Shown: piece by piece, positions 1-9,444 of the stretch
Numbering within the stretch: position 1 is the stretch's first letter
How the letters are laid out: each line of letters opens with the position of its first letter
Origin: PALSA-1353 sp036267155
Lineage (GTDB): Bacteria; Planctomycetota; Phycisphaerae; Tepidisphaerales; Tepidisphaeraceae
DNA length: 64,000 nt
Direction of reading: 5' to 3'
NCBI GenBank assembly: GCA_036267155.1
Contig: DATAWP010000054.1
Span: 186,001 to 250,000, forward strand
Notes under the pieces: generated by a model
Database searches by the model: none
What the model was told of the DNA's origin: nothing
The model's input: only the letters and a program-made list of their open reading frames with translations
Made by a program: the position numbers and the translations under genes

Positions 1-11
1 AATCCACCGAC

Positions 12-2327
12 ATGAGCCAGAACCGCCAGAGGATCGTGATCAGCGGAGCCGGGCTGGTAACCGGCCTGGGGCTGTCGCGCGAGCAGACGTGGGAGTCGAT
101 CCTGCGCGGTCAATGCGCGATGGGGCCGATGAGTGCCATCGAAACGCCGCTGCCGCCGGGGAAGGACGGCGGGCAGGCGCCCGATTTGCCGCACGATTTC
201 GCTCCGGAGCTGCCGCGGGAAGCTCGATATCTGAAGTGGGCCATCACCCAGGCACTCGATGATGCGCGCGTTGAGCCGTCCGTTTCTCAAGGACGGCGAT
301 GTGTCTGCCTCCTGGGCACAACCCTGCATGGGATGCGGGCCGCGGGACGATATTTGCGCAGCGGCGACTTGGCCGCGCTCGGCCAGTTCCTCGCGGGGAC
401 GACGCTTCAATTGGCAATTGAAAAATCCCTCTTGAGGGGCTGGAGCGCGACGACGTGTTCGGCCTGTTCGTCCAGCCTCGGCAGCATTGCGCTGGGAGTG
501 ACCCTGCTGCAGAACGGCCAGGCGGATTTGGTGATTGCCGGCGGATACGACCCGATCAGCGAATACGTGTGGGCGGGATTCAACAGCTTGCGATTGGTGG
601 CCGACGGACCGCTCCGGCCGTTCGCGAAAAATCGCCAGGGGATGAAACTGGCGGAGGGATACGGCGTCGTGGTGCTGGAGCGCGCCGGCGACGCCGCACG
701 GCGAAAGATTAATCCTCTCGCCACGATCCTCGGTTGGGGCGAATCGGCCGATGCGCACCACTTGACGCAACCTCATCCTGAAGGCGCAGGCGCCGTCCGA
801 GCCATCAAGCAAGCCCTCGCCCTGGCAGGGCTGGGTCCGGAGGATATCGATCTCATCGCCGCGCATGCCACTGGAACGCCCGACAACGACGCCAGCGAAT
901 TCGCGGCGTTGTCGCGCGTGTTCGAAAATCGGCTGCCGAAGATTCCGGTCGTCGCGTTCAAGAGTCATCTGGGCCACACCCTCGGCGGCGCGGGGACGGT
1001 GGAGTTGATCCTCTCGGCGATGGCGCTTCGCAATCAGATTGTTCCCGCGTGCGTGAATGTAACCGCCGAAGAGGTTGAGTTTGACGGTTTGCGTCTGGCG
1101 ACGGGACAGCCTCGCTCGGAAAAACTTCGCCATAGCCTCAATATTTCGCTGGGTTTCGGCGGCGCGAACACCTGCATGATCCTGGGACCAGCCCAACCGC
1201 CGCCAACTGCTGTGACCCCCCCGCAGCCGCGGGAGGTTTTGATAACCGGCATCGGCGTGGTGCTGCCCGGAATCATCGGAAATGACGCGCTCGTTGCGAG
1301 ACTGACGGCAAATGCTCCGCCGGCATGGAACGCAAATGCCGGTGGCGTGCCGGAAGCGGAATTGCTTGGCCTGCTGAGCGCCCGCCGCGTGCGGCGGATG
1401 AGCGATTACGTGAAGCTGACGCTTGCCGCCGCCACGCTGGCCTGCCGCGACGCTGGCATTGACGATGTCCCGGCTTTCGCCGCCGATTGCGCCGCCATCC
1501 TCGGCACGCTCCACGGCTCGGTCAATTACAGCACGGATTATTACCGGCAGATCGTGAAAGACGGGCTGATCGCAGCCAATCCGATGCTCTTCGCCGAGTC
1601 AGTCCCCAATGCCGGCGCGGCGCAGCTGAGCCTCATGCTGTCGCTGAAATCCGCTTGCCAATCGATCATCGGCACGCGCACGGCCGGGCTGGATGCGATA
1701 GCGCTGGCGGCGGCGAGAATCCGAAGCGGATCTTGGGAGCGCGCCATCGTCGGCGCGGGCGAGGAATTCTGCGAACTGGTGAACGAAGCCTATGGCCACT
1801 GCGGCGTCGGCGCGCCGGCGGGATGTGCGCCTTTTTCCGGCGAGACGGGTTTCGTCACCGGCGCGGGGGCGGTCATTTTCGTTTTGGAATCGCGTCCATC
1901 GATGGAGCAGCGCCGCGGCCGAGCCCGCGGCCGCATCGACGCGACGGCCGCCTGCTCGGGCGATCGGGCCGGGACGATCGAATCGCTCGGCTGGGTGCTG
2001 GACGAATTGAAGAATCCCGCGAATATCCTCAGTTCGGCCTGCGGAACGTGGATCGACCGGGCCGAAGCCGCGGCGATCCGGCGCAGCAACGGCGCGCGAT
2101 CGGTTTCGGCAATCTACGGTCACATCGCCGAATCGTTCAGCGTTTCCCCGCTGGTCGGACTGGCGGCGGCGATGCTCTCGCACAAAATGCCGCGTCTGCT
2201 GGGCGGCGCGTGGGAAAACAGCCGTGGAATTTTGGGAGCCACCGGCGACCAAAGCGTTGATACCCTCGCAGCAATCTGCACGGATTTCACGGGTATCGTC
2301 AGCGGTGTGAGTCTCAGCATCATTTGA
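12..2327 (+). CDS. Fused ketosynthase / chain-length-factor-like protein
   Basis: Two tandem beta-ketoacyl synthase folds in one 771-residue chain. The first (about 1-395) has the full catalytic set: nucleophile Cys152 in SACSSS, His285 in AHATGT and His322 in KSHLGHT. The second (about 408-771) starts afresh at a glycine-rich EVLITGIG strand and keeps a Cys549 (SACQS), but has no HGTGT or KxxxGH motif, so it should not condense by itself and probably acts like a chain-length factor. The likely role is malonyl-ACP condensation and chain-length control in a polyene or fatty-acid pathway. The start at 12 fits the usual KS N-terminus; upstream sequence is cut by the window edge, so a slightly longer form cannot be excluded. 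First gene of the APE-like cluster seen here. Confidence 0.88.
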   Translation: MSQNRQRIVISGAGLVTGLGLSREQTWESILRGQCAMGPMSAIETPLPPGKDGGQAPDLPHDFAPELPREARYLKWAITQALDDARVEPSVSQGRRCVCLLGTTLHGMRAAGRYLRSGDLAALGQFLAGTTLQLAIEKSLLRGWSATTCSACSSSLGSIALGVTLLQNGQADLVIAGGYDPISEYVWAGFNSLRLVADGPLRPFAKNRQGMKLAEGYGVVVLERAGDAARRKINPLATILGWGESADAHHLTQPHPEGAGAVRAIKQALALAGLGPEDIDLIAAHATGTPDNDASEFAALSRVFENRLPKIPVVAFKSHLGHTLGGAGTVELILSAMALRNQIVPACVNVTAEEVEFDGLRLATGQPRSEKLRHSLNISLGFGGANTCMILGPAQPPPTAVTPPQPREVLITGIGVVLPGIIGNDALVARLTANAPPAWNANAGGVPEAELLGLLSARRVRRMSDYVKLTLAAATLACRDAGIDDVPAFAADCAAILGTLHGSVNYSTDYYRQIVKDGLIAANPMLFAESVPNAGAAQLSLMLSLKSACQSIIGTRTAGLDAIALAAARIRSGSWERAIVGAGEEFCELVNEAYGHCGVGAPAGCAPFSGETGFVTGAGAVIFVLESRPSMEQRRGRARGRIDATAACSGDRAGTIESLGWVLDELKNPANILSSACGTWIDRAEAAAIRRSNGARSVSAIYGHIAESFSVSPLVGLAAAMLSHKMPRLLGGAWENSRGILGATGDQSVDTLAAICTDFTGIVSGVSLSII

Positions 2328-2370
2328 TGGAAGTGAGGCGTAACGCTCGATTCGGGTAGGCATCGATCAT

Positions 2371-2453
2371 TTTAGCCGGCCCGCTTGCGGGCCGCGTCTT
2401 GCGACGGCCGATCTATTTCCCGCCAACGCGGCCCGCAAGCGGGCCGGCTAAAA
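2371..2453. repeat. Palindromic intergenic repeat, family 1 (copy 1)
   Basis: A long inverted repeat. The left arm TTTAGCCGGCCCGCTTGCGG is mirrored by a right arm ending GGGCCGGCTAAA, with about 40 bases between. A second copy is at 33311-33390. It sits after a gene end and could work as a terminator or mRNA-stabilising hairpin. A REP-like dispersed element is the likeliest nature. Confidence 0.85.
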
Positions 2454-2539
2454 GTACTCGAATCATGCGCTACACCGTGGACGCGGACAAAAATCACCGC
2501 ACCCTTTTCGCTTACCCGCGGGTCGGTTAGACTCTTGCG

Positions 2540-3289
2540 ATGATGCCTGCCGAAGCCCAGCTTCAGCCCCATCCCACGCTCGAGCACTATTATCCCGCCG
2601 AATCGGCTAAACGCGGATTCCTCAAAGGCATTTTCGACGACACCGCGCCCGATTACGACTGGATCGAGCGGCTCCTGTCGTTTGGCAGCGGAAGCTGGTA
2701 TCGACGCGGCGCTCTGGTCCGTGCGGGGCTGGCGCCTGGCATGAAGGTGTTGGATGTCGCGGTCGGCACCGGATTGGTCGCGCGCGAGGCAATGACCCTG
2801 ACCGGGCCGGCTGGGCGGGTCATCGGGTTGGATCCCAGCGCGGGGATGGTGCAGCAGGCCGTGGAGGCGCTCAATATCCGCGCGATCCTCGGAGTCGCTG
2901 AGCAGATTCCGCTGGCCGATGAACAATTTGAATTCGTCTCGATGGGCTACGCCCTGCGGCACGTTTCCGATCTGCACCGGGCATTTTCCGAGTTTTTCCG
3001 CGTGTTGCGGCCCGGCGGGCGATTGTGCCTGCTGGAAATCACCGCGCCGCGCGGCCGGATTCGACGCGCGCTGCTGCGAGCCCACATGCGCTGCGTCGTC
3101 CCGCTGGTCACGCGCATCGCCACCGGACGGGCGGCATCCCAGCGGCTTTGGCAATATTATTGGGACACCATCGAAGCGTGCCTGCCTCCGGAAGCCGTCC
3201 TGGCCGCTTTGCGCCAGGCGGGGTTCGTCGAGAGCCGGCGAACGGTGTCGCTCGGAATCTTTTCCGAATACATGGCCCGCAAAAATTGA
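2540..3289 (+). CDS. UbiE/COQ5-like SAM-dependent methyltransferase
   Basis: A 249-residue class I methyltransferase. Motif I is VLDVAVGTGL at about residue 71, preceded by a UbiE-like N-terminus (YDWIERLLSFG) and followed by a GLDPSAGMV strand that should bind the SAM ribose. UbiE relatives methylate quinone precursors, but placement beside a ketosynthase suggests the substrate is the cluster's aromatic or polyketide product. The start at 2540 is one of two adjacent ATG codons. Menaquinone or ubiquinone methylation stays possible, since I cannot exclude this being the genome's only UbiE. Confidence 0.8.
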   Translation: MMPAEAQLQPHPTLEHYYPAESAKRGFLKGIFDDTAPDYDWIERLLSFGSGSWYRRGALVRAGLAPGMKVLDVAVGTGLVAREAMTLTGPAGRVIGLDPSAGMVQQAVEALNIRAILGVAEQIPLADEQFEFVSMGYALRHVSDLHRAFSEFFRVLRPGGRLCLLEITAPRGRIRRALLRAHMRCVVPLVTRIATGRAASQRLWQYYWDTIEACLPPEAVLAALRQAGFVESRRTVSLGIFSEYMARKN

Positions 3290-3312
3290 TCGTAACGATC
3301 GGAGGAATACAA

Positions 3313-3903
3313 GTGCTCTGCCGCTGGATAGTCACTACGATATCTGCCGCCGCCTGCACTTTGATCTGCTCATTTGCTTCTGCCGACCCCACCACTTTGC
3401 CGTCGTACACGCTTTCCGCGACAGCCAATCCGTTCCCGCAAGGCCTGCGCACGATTGAAACTTACGCCTCGTACGCCAACCAGCCCTGGTCGCGCGAGCA
3501 GCTTTACTGGGCCACCGTCGGGGCCCACTACTATTTCTGGCCGAACTGGTCTTTCGGCCTGGAATTCAAGGGGCTGGAAGGTTTTCAGCCCCAGCAAAAC
3601 GTCACGTCCTATGGTGCCGATTTGATGCTGCGAACGCATCTGATCGTGCGGCAGAACTGGTCGATCTACAGCGATGTCGCCGGCGGAGTTCTCGAATCGA
3701 GCGACCGCATTCCTCCCACCGGAACCGATTTCAACTTCACCATCGAAACGGGATTTGGCTTCACCACGCATCTCTGGAACCGAACCGATTTTCTCGCCGG
3801 CGTTCGCTACCTCCATCTGTCCAACGCCCGCCAGGAAGGCCCGGACCGCAATCCTTCGCTCAACGCGGTCGAGGGATACGTGGGCCTTCTGTTCAAGTTG
3901 TGA
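3313..3903 (+). CDS. PagL-like lipid A 3-O-deacylase / acyloxyacyl hydrolase
   Basis: A 196-residue outer-membrane protein candidate. The GTG start at 3313 follows a GGAGG box at 3301-3305. A signal peptide covers about residues 1-25, ending in FASADP. Alternating aromatic beta strands suggest a small barrel. The C-terminal HLSNAR motif followed by NPSLN matches the His/Ser active-site region of PagL, which removes the 3-position acyl chain from lipid A. It starts 23 bases after the methyltransferase, so it may be co-transcribed. It might remodel the outer membrane where the cluster product is inserted, which is inference. Confidence 0.65.
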   Translation: MLCRWIVTTISAAACTLICSFASADPTTLPSYTLSATANPFPQGLRTIETYASYANQPWSREQLYWATVGAHYYFWPNWSFGLEFKGLEGFQPQQNVTSYGADLMLRTHLIVRQNWSIYSDVAGGVLESSDRIPPTGTDFNFTIETGFGFTTHLWNRTDFLAGVRYLHLSNARQEGPDRNPSLNAVEGYVGLLFKL

Positions 3904-3919
3904 TCGTCGGGCAAAACGC

Positions 3920-5383
3920 TCACGCATTGGTGACATCTTCCTCGTTTTTGACAGCGCCGGGGCCGAAGTTGTCACTGTTACGGTTGAATAATCGAAAAGT
4001 CAGCACCGGGTCGCGGGGGCCTTTCAGCCATACCATTTCCCCCAATCCCTGATCGACGAGCTTCTGCAAAGCGGCCTTCGCGTGATCGACGGATCGCCTG
4101 TACCGATGGCTGGCCCGCATCAACTGCCGGGGTGTGATCTGCCCGTTGTGAAATTCGACGATCTCCAGGAGATATGAAATCTCTTCGCTTTGCGGATTAC
4201 GCCGCACGCCATAAATCCGCTCGATCTCGCCGGCAAAATAATCGACGATCTCAACCGCCGCGTGGGCACTTCTTCGGGAGACGCGTCTCCCCCGCCGACG
4301 CGGATTTTTCATCACCTGAATCACCAGCGCCAGCCGCGGAATGTACGACACGAGATTCTCCAGATGCGCCCGCAGCAGCGGATCGTTCCGCGAAGCGGCC
4401 TGCCCATGCAGGCGATCGTGGGCGGCCACGTACACCTCCATCGCCGCCGAAGTAAATCTCAAAACATTCCGCCTCTTGGCCGGCTCGTACGGAATGGCCA
4501 GGAGATCCATCAGCCGATTATGCCACTCGGCGCGGATGGACTTGGCGAACGACGCCCTCGCCGACGGCGGCCCCGGCGGCGCCGGCTGGGCCAGCAGAAA
4601 CCGCGAAATGACCGCATGCGAATCCGCAAAACAAACCGACCGCGGAGCCAATATTCCCGTCATCCCCAAAAATGCCGCCGAAACAAAAATCGCCGGCGGC
4701 GAGGTTTGGTGAAGATCGATCTTCACAGCGGCCGCATCGAAAACCGTGGACGCGAACGAACCGGGAATCCCGGATTTCCCCGACGTGGCCAGCACCCGCA
4801 GGCAGGCGTTCATATCTTCGGGAAAGAGAACCAATCCGCGGGGATTTCTTCGCAGGTTCCGGGCGATGATGAGCGGATCGCAACTGGTCAGATAGAAAAC
4901 CGGAAACTGCGGATGCGGCCTTAGCGGCCTGGGGCCGCGATCCCGCGGGCCGGAGTTTTCCCACTCCTCCATGGAGTCGTCATAGTTGAGCATTTTCACG
5001 TCATACTCCTCCGCGAAAAGCTCCTGATTCGATTGCAGCGGATGAAGCACGAGCCGCAGCACCGCCAGATTCCGCGGCTCATGGGAAGAGAGATTGGCCG
5101 ACCAGATGACCGCCGGCACGGGGTGCGCCTCATGGATTTCCAGCCGCAGACTATTGCCGATGGCCACCCCGGCCACTGCCAGCATCGGCAACACCGCGCA
5201 CAGCGGATCGACGCGATAGCAGCGATACGCTTCCATCGCGAAATCGCGCATGACATCCGGCAGGGCATGCAGCGGAAACGGATATGGCCGTTTTCGCCAG
5301 GCCTGAACATAGATCGGCTCCGCCTGGATCGGACGAACACGGACGGGAAGTATGGTGGATGGAAATATTTTGATTGGAAGCAT
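3920..5383 (-). CDS. DUF3987-like protein
   Basis: A 487-residue protein. The N-terminal region (PLHALPDVMRDFAMEAYR, then a hydrophobic stretch near LPMLAVAGVAIGNSLRL) resembles DUF3987 proteins, which are common on prophages, plasmids and islands and related to primase/helicase accessory proteins. I see no clear Walker A. The C-terminal part looks helical and may be winged-helix-like (QLMRASHRYRRSVDHAKAAL). The start is uncertain. It opens a stretch of accessory genes (3920-9864) that breaks the biosynthetic cluster, so it may be a remnant of a mobile element. Confidence 0.5.
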   Translation of the reverse strand: MLPIKIFPSTILPVRVRPIQAEPIYVQAWRKRPYPFPLHALPDVMRDFAMEAYRCYRVDPLCAVLPMLAVAGVAIGNSLRLEIHEAHPVPAVIWSANLSSHEPRNLAVLRLVLHPLQSNQELFAEEYDVKMLNYDDSMEEWENSGPRDRGPRPLRPHPQFPVFYLTSCDPLIIARNLRRNPRGLVLFPEDMNACLRVLATSGKSGIPGSFASTVFDAAAVKIDLHQTSPPAIFVSAAFLGMTGILAPRSVCFADSHAVISRFLLAQPAPPGPPSARASFAKSIRAEWHNRLMDLLAIPYEPAKRRNVLRFTSAAMEVYVAAHDRLHGQAASRNDPLLRAHLENLVSYIPRLALVIQVMKNPRRRGRRVSRRSAHAAVEIVDYFAGEIERIYGVRRNPQSEEISYLLEIVEFHNGQITPRQLMRASHRYRRSVDHAKAALQKLVDQGLGEMVWLKGPRDPVLTFRLFNRNSDNFGPGAVKNEEDVTNA

Positions 5384-5750
5384 GGGATGTTGTTTGCCGT
5401 GAATAGACGGTCCTCTATATCTATGGCGGGGAGGTGAAGGTTTTGGACGTGATTTGGGGAAATCGGGGAGGAATTATTCCGCGGGTTCGCTTTTTTTGAA
5501 TCCGCAAAAGCTCAAAGGTCCGCATCGGGAAGCCTTTTTTGACCCCGAGTCAACAACTGGATCGATGATATGGGCAAGGAATCGTTCGGCAAAGCGTGCG
5601 GACGACGATTGGGAGCGGTTCTTGGCCGCAAGTCGTTCCCTTGATCTTCTGCCAGCGGCGGTTAGCGGATGCCTTGGCATAGGTACAGGGGTGATTGGCG
5701 ATGCTAAGCTGGGATGGGATTCGAATGTTTCAATAGGTGACGGGATATTT
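5384..5750. other. Intergenic gap, no recognised feature
   Basis: These 367 bases lie downstream of the nuclease-NTPase gene and upstream of the DUF3987 gene. Small open frames exist but have no recognisable domain or convincing ribosome-binding site. I see no tRNA, terminator or repeat. Confidence 0.5.
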
Positions 5751-8201
5751 CTAGCCCAAATGAAGCCGAGCGCGTATGATTTCCTTCTCATGGGCAATGT
5801 GCCTTGTGATCCGAGGCATGAAGGGACCCCAAAGGCCTTCTTGGTCATAATCTAAAGCCCGGTCCGCAAATTCGCGCTTTTCCTCTGTTTGTAAGTAGCT
5901 GAGGAAAAACTCAACGCGCTCGAAGCGGACAAGCATATCGGTCTCGCGGATCATTTTGCCGATCCTGTCACAGACGGCGCGGTCCTCAAATGGAGTATCG
6001 TGCCAAACGAGATCACAATACGCAAAGGCATTGGAGAGGAAGTGGAGGTAATACATTCCGGCGGACGTAGCACGTATTTCAGAAGCGGCCTCCAGCGTAT
6101 CGGTGCGGCGAGTGTCGAGGTCCAAGAGTTGCCGGTCTTCGGATATAAGTCGTAGAATGGTTTGTTTGCAGTCCTCCTCATTTCCGAACAACTCAGCATG
6201 ATCAGTTAAGAGGTCCTGGAGGGCCACGTATTCACGTCCCCCATTTTGCGATACTGGAGCATTTGCCAGGTAGTTTAAAATTCGGAGTGCGGTGAAATGA
6301 CTGGCGTTGGGTCTGCGCGAGACCTCGAACAGGTTGGCGATCAAGCTGCGCGACTCGCGGTAGTAGTGAAAATCGCCCAGAGTAACGCTTTTGGCAAATT
6401 CGTAGAATGGCACGATGTAATCGCCCCGCTCGGTAAATGTTTTCAGAATCTTGGAAATGTTTGTTGCGCCGGAAGTAATAAAGCTGTTGAATAGATTTAG
6501 AGCTAGACGCATGTTGCCATACGCAATCGAATCAACCAATCGAATAATATTTCGGTTCTTGCCAAGAACGGAATGTTGAAGCAACACGAAGAGGGAAGCG
6601 ACAGCTCCATGTTCGCGCTGCTCGTCAGTTGCAGACACACTGGCGGCCTGAGACAGTGCATCCTCAAGCGCCAATCGGACTCGGCTGGTAAGCAAGTCTC
6701 GAAAACTGGGAGAGGACAGGTGGTACGGGCGAATGTTTGTCGCGGTGAGGTGCTTCTTTAGGAGCGCGCTGGAATAAGATTCTTCCCGCAACACAAGAAT
6801 AGAAACGCAGCCAAACATATTCGCCAATCGCTGTGCAGCGGTGAACAGTTGGACTTGAGCGTTGATCTTTAATTGGTCAACATTATCGAACACGACAATC
6901 GGCATGCGCAGGTTCATCGCGCAATAGCGAAGGGCGCTCTCGCCGAAGCGCGCGTCGTCCTGGTAGAGTCCGATGATAAGGTCGCTTATTCTGGCGGCTG
7001 TGTCCGAACTTTCAGCACCGTAGACTTCTCGCGTTATATCTATATCGGTCTTAAATACTTGTTCGAGTACGGCACGTGTCTTCAGAGACTCCTCGACTGT
7101 CCGGAGAGCGTAGGACACTTTTTTCCACATTAGGATTTCGAGCTGTTGAGGATCGTCAGGGGCTCCAAGGAAGTCGAGATAAACCAGCATGGCCTTTCCG
7201 CCCGGTGCAATCAGTCCGGGAGCAACGACACGAAAAAAACGACGGCAGAACGTTGACTTTCCCGACCCGATACCGCCCATGACCAAGATTGTTGAGCCGC
7301 GAGTCGATCGGCCGACGACCGCCGCTGTTATGGCTCGGCCGACGTCGCCGCCTGGATCGGTGGGGGAGTGGTGAGTTGGGCGCGTCGAATTGGCAAACCG
7401 AGGAATCTGGTCCTCGATCGCAATTTGTAATTCGTAATCTATAATTTGGATGGGCCGCGAATAAACATAGCACTCCTTTAATATTTTGATCGTATCCTGA
7501 ACAGCGATGTCGCCGAAAAACTTCTCGACGTAGGGACGCAAATACACGTTGAGGGCGTTCCGCCCGTATGTTGCGTCCGAGTCAACACGGTCGTCCAATG
7601 GCTTGTAATATCCTCGTGAGGCTGAAATGCCGTGCCGGAACGCCTCATCGAGCTTGCCGTCCGTGACCGCTTCATAGCTGAGCAAATTCCAGAATTCGGT
7701 AAAGTTGGTTTCAATGTCGCCAGGATCGTAGAAGACGCGGGCAACGCCTGATTTCCACGCAGATCCTTCTGTGATGGCACGGAAGAAAATGAAAGAGTAG
7801 CCATTAGTCGCGACGGCGAATCGGCAACCGGTGTTGTTGCAGTAACCCTGCACCTGGTTGACGGCATCGGACAATTTCGCGTCTGTTAAGAGTCCCGTTT
7901 CTATCCTCAGAATGCGGCGGGGTTGCTTTCGGTAAGGAAACGAAAACGTAATTCCCGCTCGCTTAGCCTCGAGTAGAAGGAGCGGCCGGCCGTGGAAAAA
8001 CTGATAATCTATGAACCCGGGGTTTGCAAAGGGCTCACGAGTGACGACGTCGGGACGCCGCGGCCATTCCAAGACATCATGGATCAGTCGGTCGAGCACG
8101 TTCGCTCGCGTGTCCGCTTCGGTTTGGCGACCACGATGAATGGCCAAATCCGGATTGTCATTCAAAATGGCCTTGTATTTATCAAGCGCGTCCTGATTCA
8201 T
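5751..8201 (-). CDS. HsdR-N-like nuclease fused to P-loop NTPase
   Basis: A large 816-residue single-gene protein. Residues 25-150 look like a PD-(D/E)xK nuclease of the type I restriction HsdR N-terminal kind: Glu28, Asp65 (GFIDYQ) and Glu78-x-Lys80 in LLLEAKRAG. A P-loop NTPase follows, with Walker A GGIGSGKST at 309-317 and Walker B-like IVVFDN near 435-440. The remaining 350 residues are helical and without recognised motifs. This nuclease plus AAA/STAND-like layout recalls anti-phage defence proteins that sense infection with the ATPase and cut nucleic acid. No methyltransferase partner is adjacent, so classical type I restriction is unlikely. Two toxin-antitoxin modules follow, as in a defence island. 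Confidence 0.7.
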   Translation of the reverse strand: MNQDALDKYKAILNDNPDLAIHRGRQTEADTRANVLDRLIHDVLEWPRRPDVVTREPFANPGFIDYQFFHGRPLLLLEAKRAGITFSFPYRKQPRRILRIETGLLTDAKLSDAVNQVQGYCNNTGCRFAVATNGYSFIFFRAITEGSAWKSGVARVFYDPGDIETNFTEFWNLLSYEAVTDGKLDEAFRHGISASRGYYKPLDDRVDSDATYGRNALNVYLRPYVEKFFGDIAVQDTIKILKECYVYSRPIQIIDYELQIAIEDQIPRFANSTRPTHHSPTDPGGDVGRAITAAVVGRSTRGSTILVMGGIGSGKSTFCRRFFRVVAPGLIAPGGKAMLVYLDFLGAPDDPQQLEILMWKKVSYALRTVEESLKTRAVLEQVFKTDIDITREVYGAESSDTAARISDLIIGLYQDDARFGESALRYCAMNLRMPIVVFDNVDQLKINAQVQLFTAAQRLANMFGCVSILVLREESYSSALLKKHLTATNIRPYHLSSPSFRDLLTSRVRLALEDALSQAASVSATDEQREHGAVASLFVLLQHSVLGKNRNIIRLVDSIAYGNMRLALNLFNSFITSGATNISKILKTFTERGDYIVPFYEFAKSVTLGDFHYYRESRSLIANLFEVSRRPNASHFTALRILNYLANAPVSQNGGREYVALQDLLTDHAELFGNEEDCKQTILRLISEDRQLLDLDTRRTDTLEAASEIRATSAGMYYLHFLSNAFAYCDLVWHDTPFEDRAVCDRIGKMIRETDMLVRFERVEFFLSYLQTEEKREFADRALDYDQEGLWGPFMPRITRHIAHEKEIIRARLHLG

Positions 8202-8431
8202 AAAGCCCTTGACCGTGGGTGGGATTATCGTCGGGCGAGGCTCAGGTGCAAGGCTGGAATCGAAAGCACTGCGGCGAGGAGGGGCGTGGGCGTAGGAGAT
8301 GCGGAACCGACACGCTCAACCCGGACGTGAGCGCTTTACTTGGGTTGTGAAAACGCTCATTTCTCGGTTCCCATCTCCCATCAAAACTCGGGTGCGTTGA
8401 CATTTAATGTCACTTCTCTTAGCGTGTTCTC

Positions 8432-8683
8432 GTGGCGAAGGTGATCTTGATCCCGGATGCGGCTCGAGGGTTCGAGAAGGCGCCGACCGGCATGATTCGC
8501 CGCATCAACGACGCACTGGAGCGGCTGGAGCGGTGGCCGCAAGTCAGCGGAGCCAAACCGCTTCGAGGAAAGCTAAAAGGCTGCTTTCGCCTTCGCTGTG
8601 GCGACTGGCGGATCGTCTTCCGCCCAACCGGTGGCGATCTGGTTGTGATCGCCATTGACAACCGCAGGGATGTTTACGAATAG
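8432..8683 (+). CDS. RelE/ParE-family toxin
   Basis: An 83-residue protein with GTG start at 8432. It has the RelE/ParE pattern: a helical N-terminus, then KPLRGKLKGCFRLRCGDWRIVF and a final strand VVIAIDNRRDVYE. Relatives are ribosome-dependent mRNA interferases or gyrase poisons. An HTH gene follows after 11 bases, forming a toxin-first module. Confidence 0.82.
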   Translation: MAKVILIPDAARGFEKAPTGMIRRINDALERLERWPQVSGAKPLRGKLKGCFRLRCGDWRIVFRPTGGDLVVIAIDNRRDVYE

Positions 8684-8694
8684 GACGGTGCAGT

Positions 8695-9039
8695 GTGCCT
8701 CAGATTCTAGAACTCGCCGGGAAGCAGTTTGTCGTAATCGAACGCAAGGAATTCGAGCGACTCACGGGGCATCCAATCGACGCCGGTGCTGCTCTGCCTC
8801 CGCTTCCGGCGCCGGATGCCAATGGAAACTATCCGGCCATCGCCTATGGTCGGGCGTTGCTGGCCCGTCGGATTGTCGCGGCGCGGAAGCGTGCGCGATG
8901 GACCCAGGCGGAATTGGCTCGCAGGGCGGGTGTGCGGAAGGAAACCGTTCACCGCATCGAGGCGGGCAAGAACAACCCCGATGAATCCACCTTCGCCAAA
9001 ATCGAAAAGGCGTTGGCGGCAGCCGGCATAACTGTTTAA
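8695..9039 (+). CDS. XRE-family antitoxin
   Basis: A 114-residue protein with GTG start at 8695. The N-terminal 60 residues (FVVIERKEFERL) are typical of antitoxins that wrap a RelE partner. The C-terminal half is an XRE helix-turn-helix (WTQAELARRAGVRKETVHRI). It likely neutralises the upstream RelE-like toxin and represses the operon. Confidence 0.82.
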   Translation: MPQILELAGKQFVVIERKEFERLTGHPIDAGAALPPLPAPDANGNYPAIAYGRALLARRIVAARKRARWTQAELARRAGVRKETVHRIEAGKNNPDESTFAKIEKALAAAGITV

Positions 9040-9116
9040 GCACACTCTTGGAAGAGGTGAGAAAATGTGAACCACCAGCTTGACTTCCCTTAAAATACTT
9101 CGCATAATGTGAAGGC

Positions 9117-9434
9117 GTGAACGTGATTAGCCGAAAGAAGCTAAAGGAGTTTTATGAGGCCAAACCGGAGCGAAAACGGCACGCCAGCGCATTTGACGAC
9201 TGGTTCAAGATCGCTCGCAAGGCCCGCTGGCAGAATTATCAAGATGCTAAAGCGACCTTCGGCCAAACTGACGTTGCTGCTGGCGACACCGGTCGAACCG
9301 CTACAATTTTCGACATCGGCGGCAACAAATATCGCGTCGTCGCTCACGTCGATTACACACGCCAGACCGTGAAGATTGAAGCGGTGATGGATCATAAGGA
9401 ATACGGCAAGGGTCTGTGGAAGAAGCTGTTTTGA
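9117..9434 (+). CDS. HigB-type mRNA interferase toxin
   Basis: A 105-residue protein with GTG start at 9117. It matches the HigB toxin family: a tryptophan-bearing helix (DDWFKIARKARWQNYQDAK), a strand-rich core TATIFDIGGNKYRVVAHVDY, and a C-terminal HKEYGKGLWKK. HigB cleaves ribosome-bound mRNA. It is followed after 10 bases by a HigA-like antitoxin. Confidence 0.82.
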   Translation: MNVISRKKLKEFYEAKPERKRHASAFDDWFKIARKARWQNYQDAKATFGQTDVAAGDTGRTATIFDIGGNKYRVVAHVDYTRQTVKIEAVMDHKEYGKGLWKKLF

Positions 9435-9444
9435 GGAGTTGAAT

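Noticed and set aside
5454..5855. A 133-codon plus-strand frame
   Set aside because: No recognisable domain, and it overlaps the end of the well-supported nuclease-NTPase gene on the other strand.
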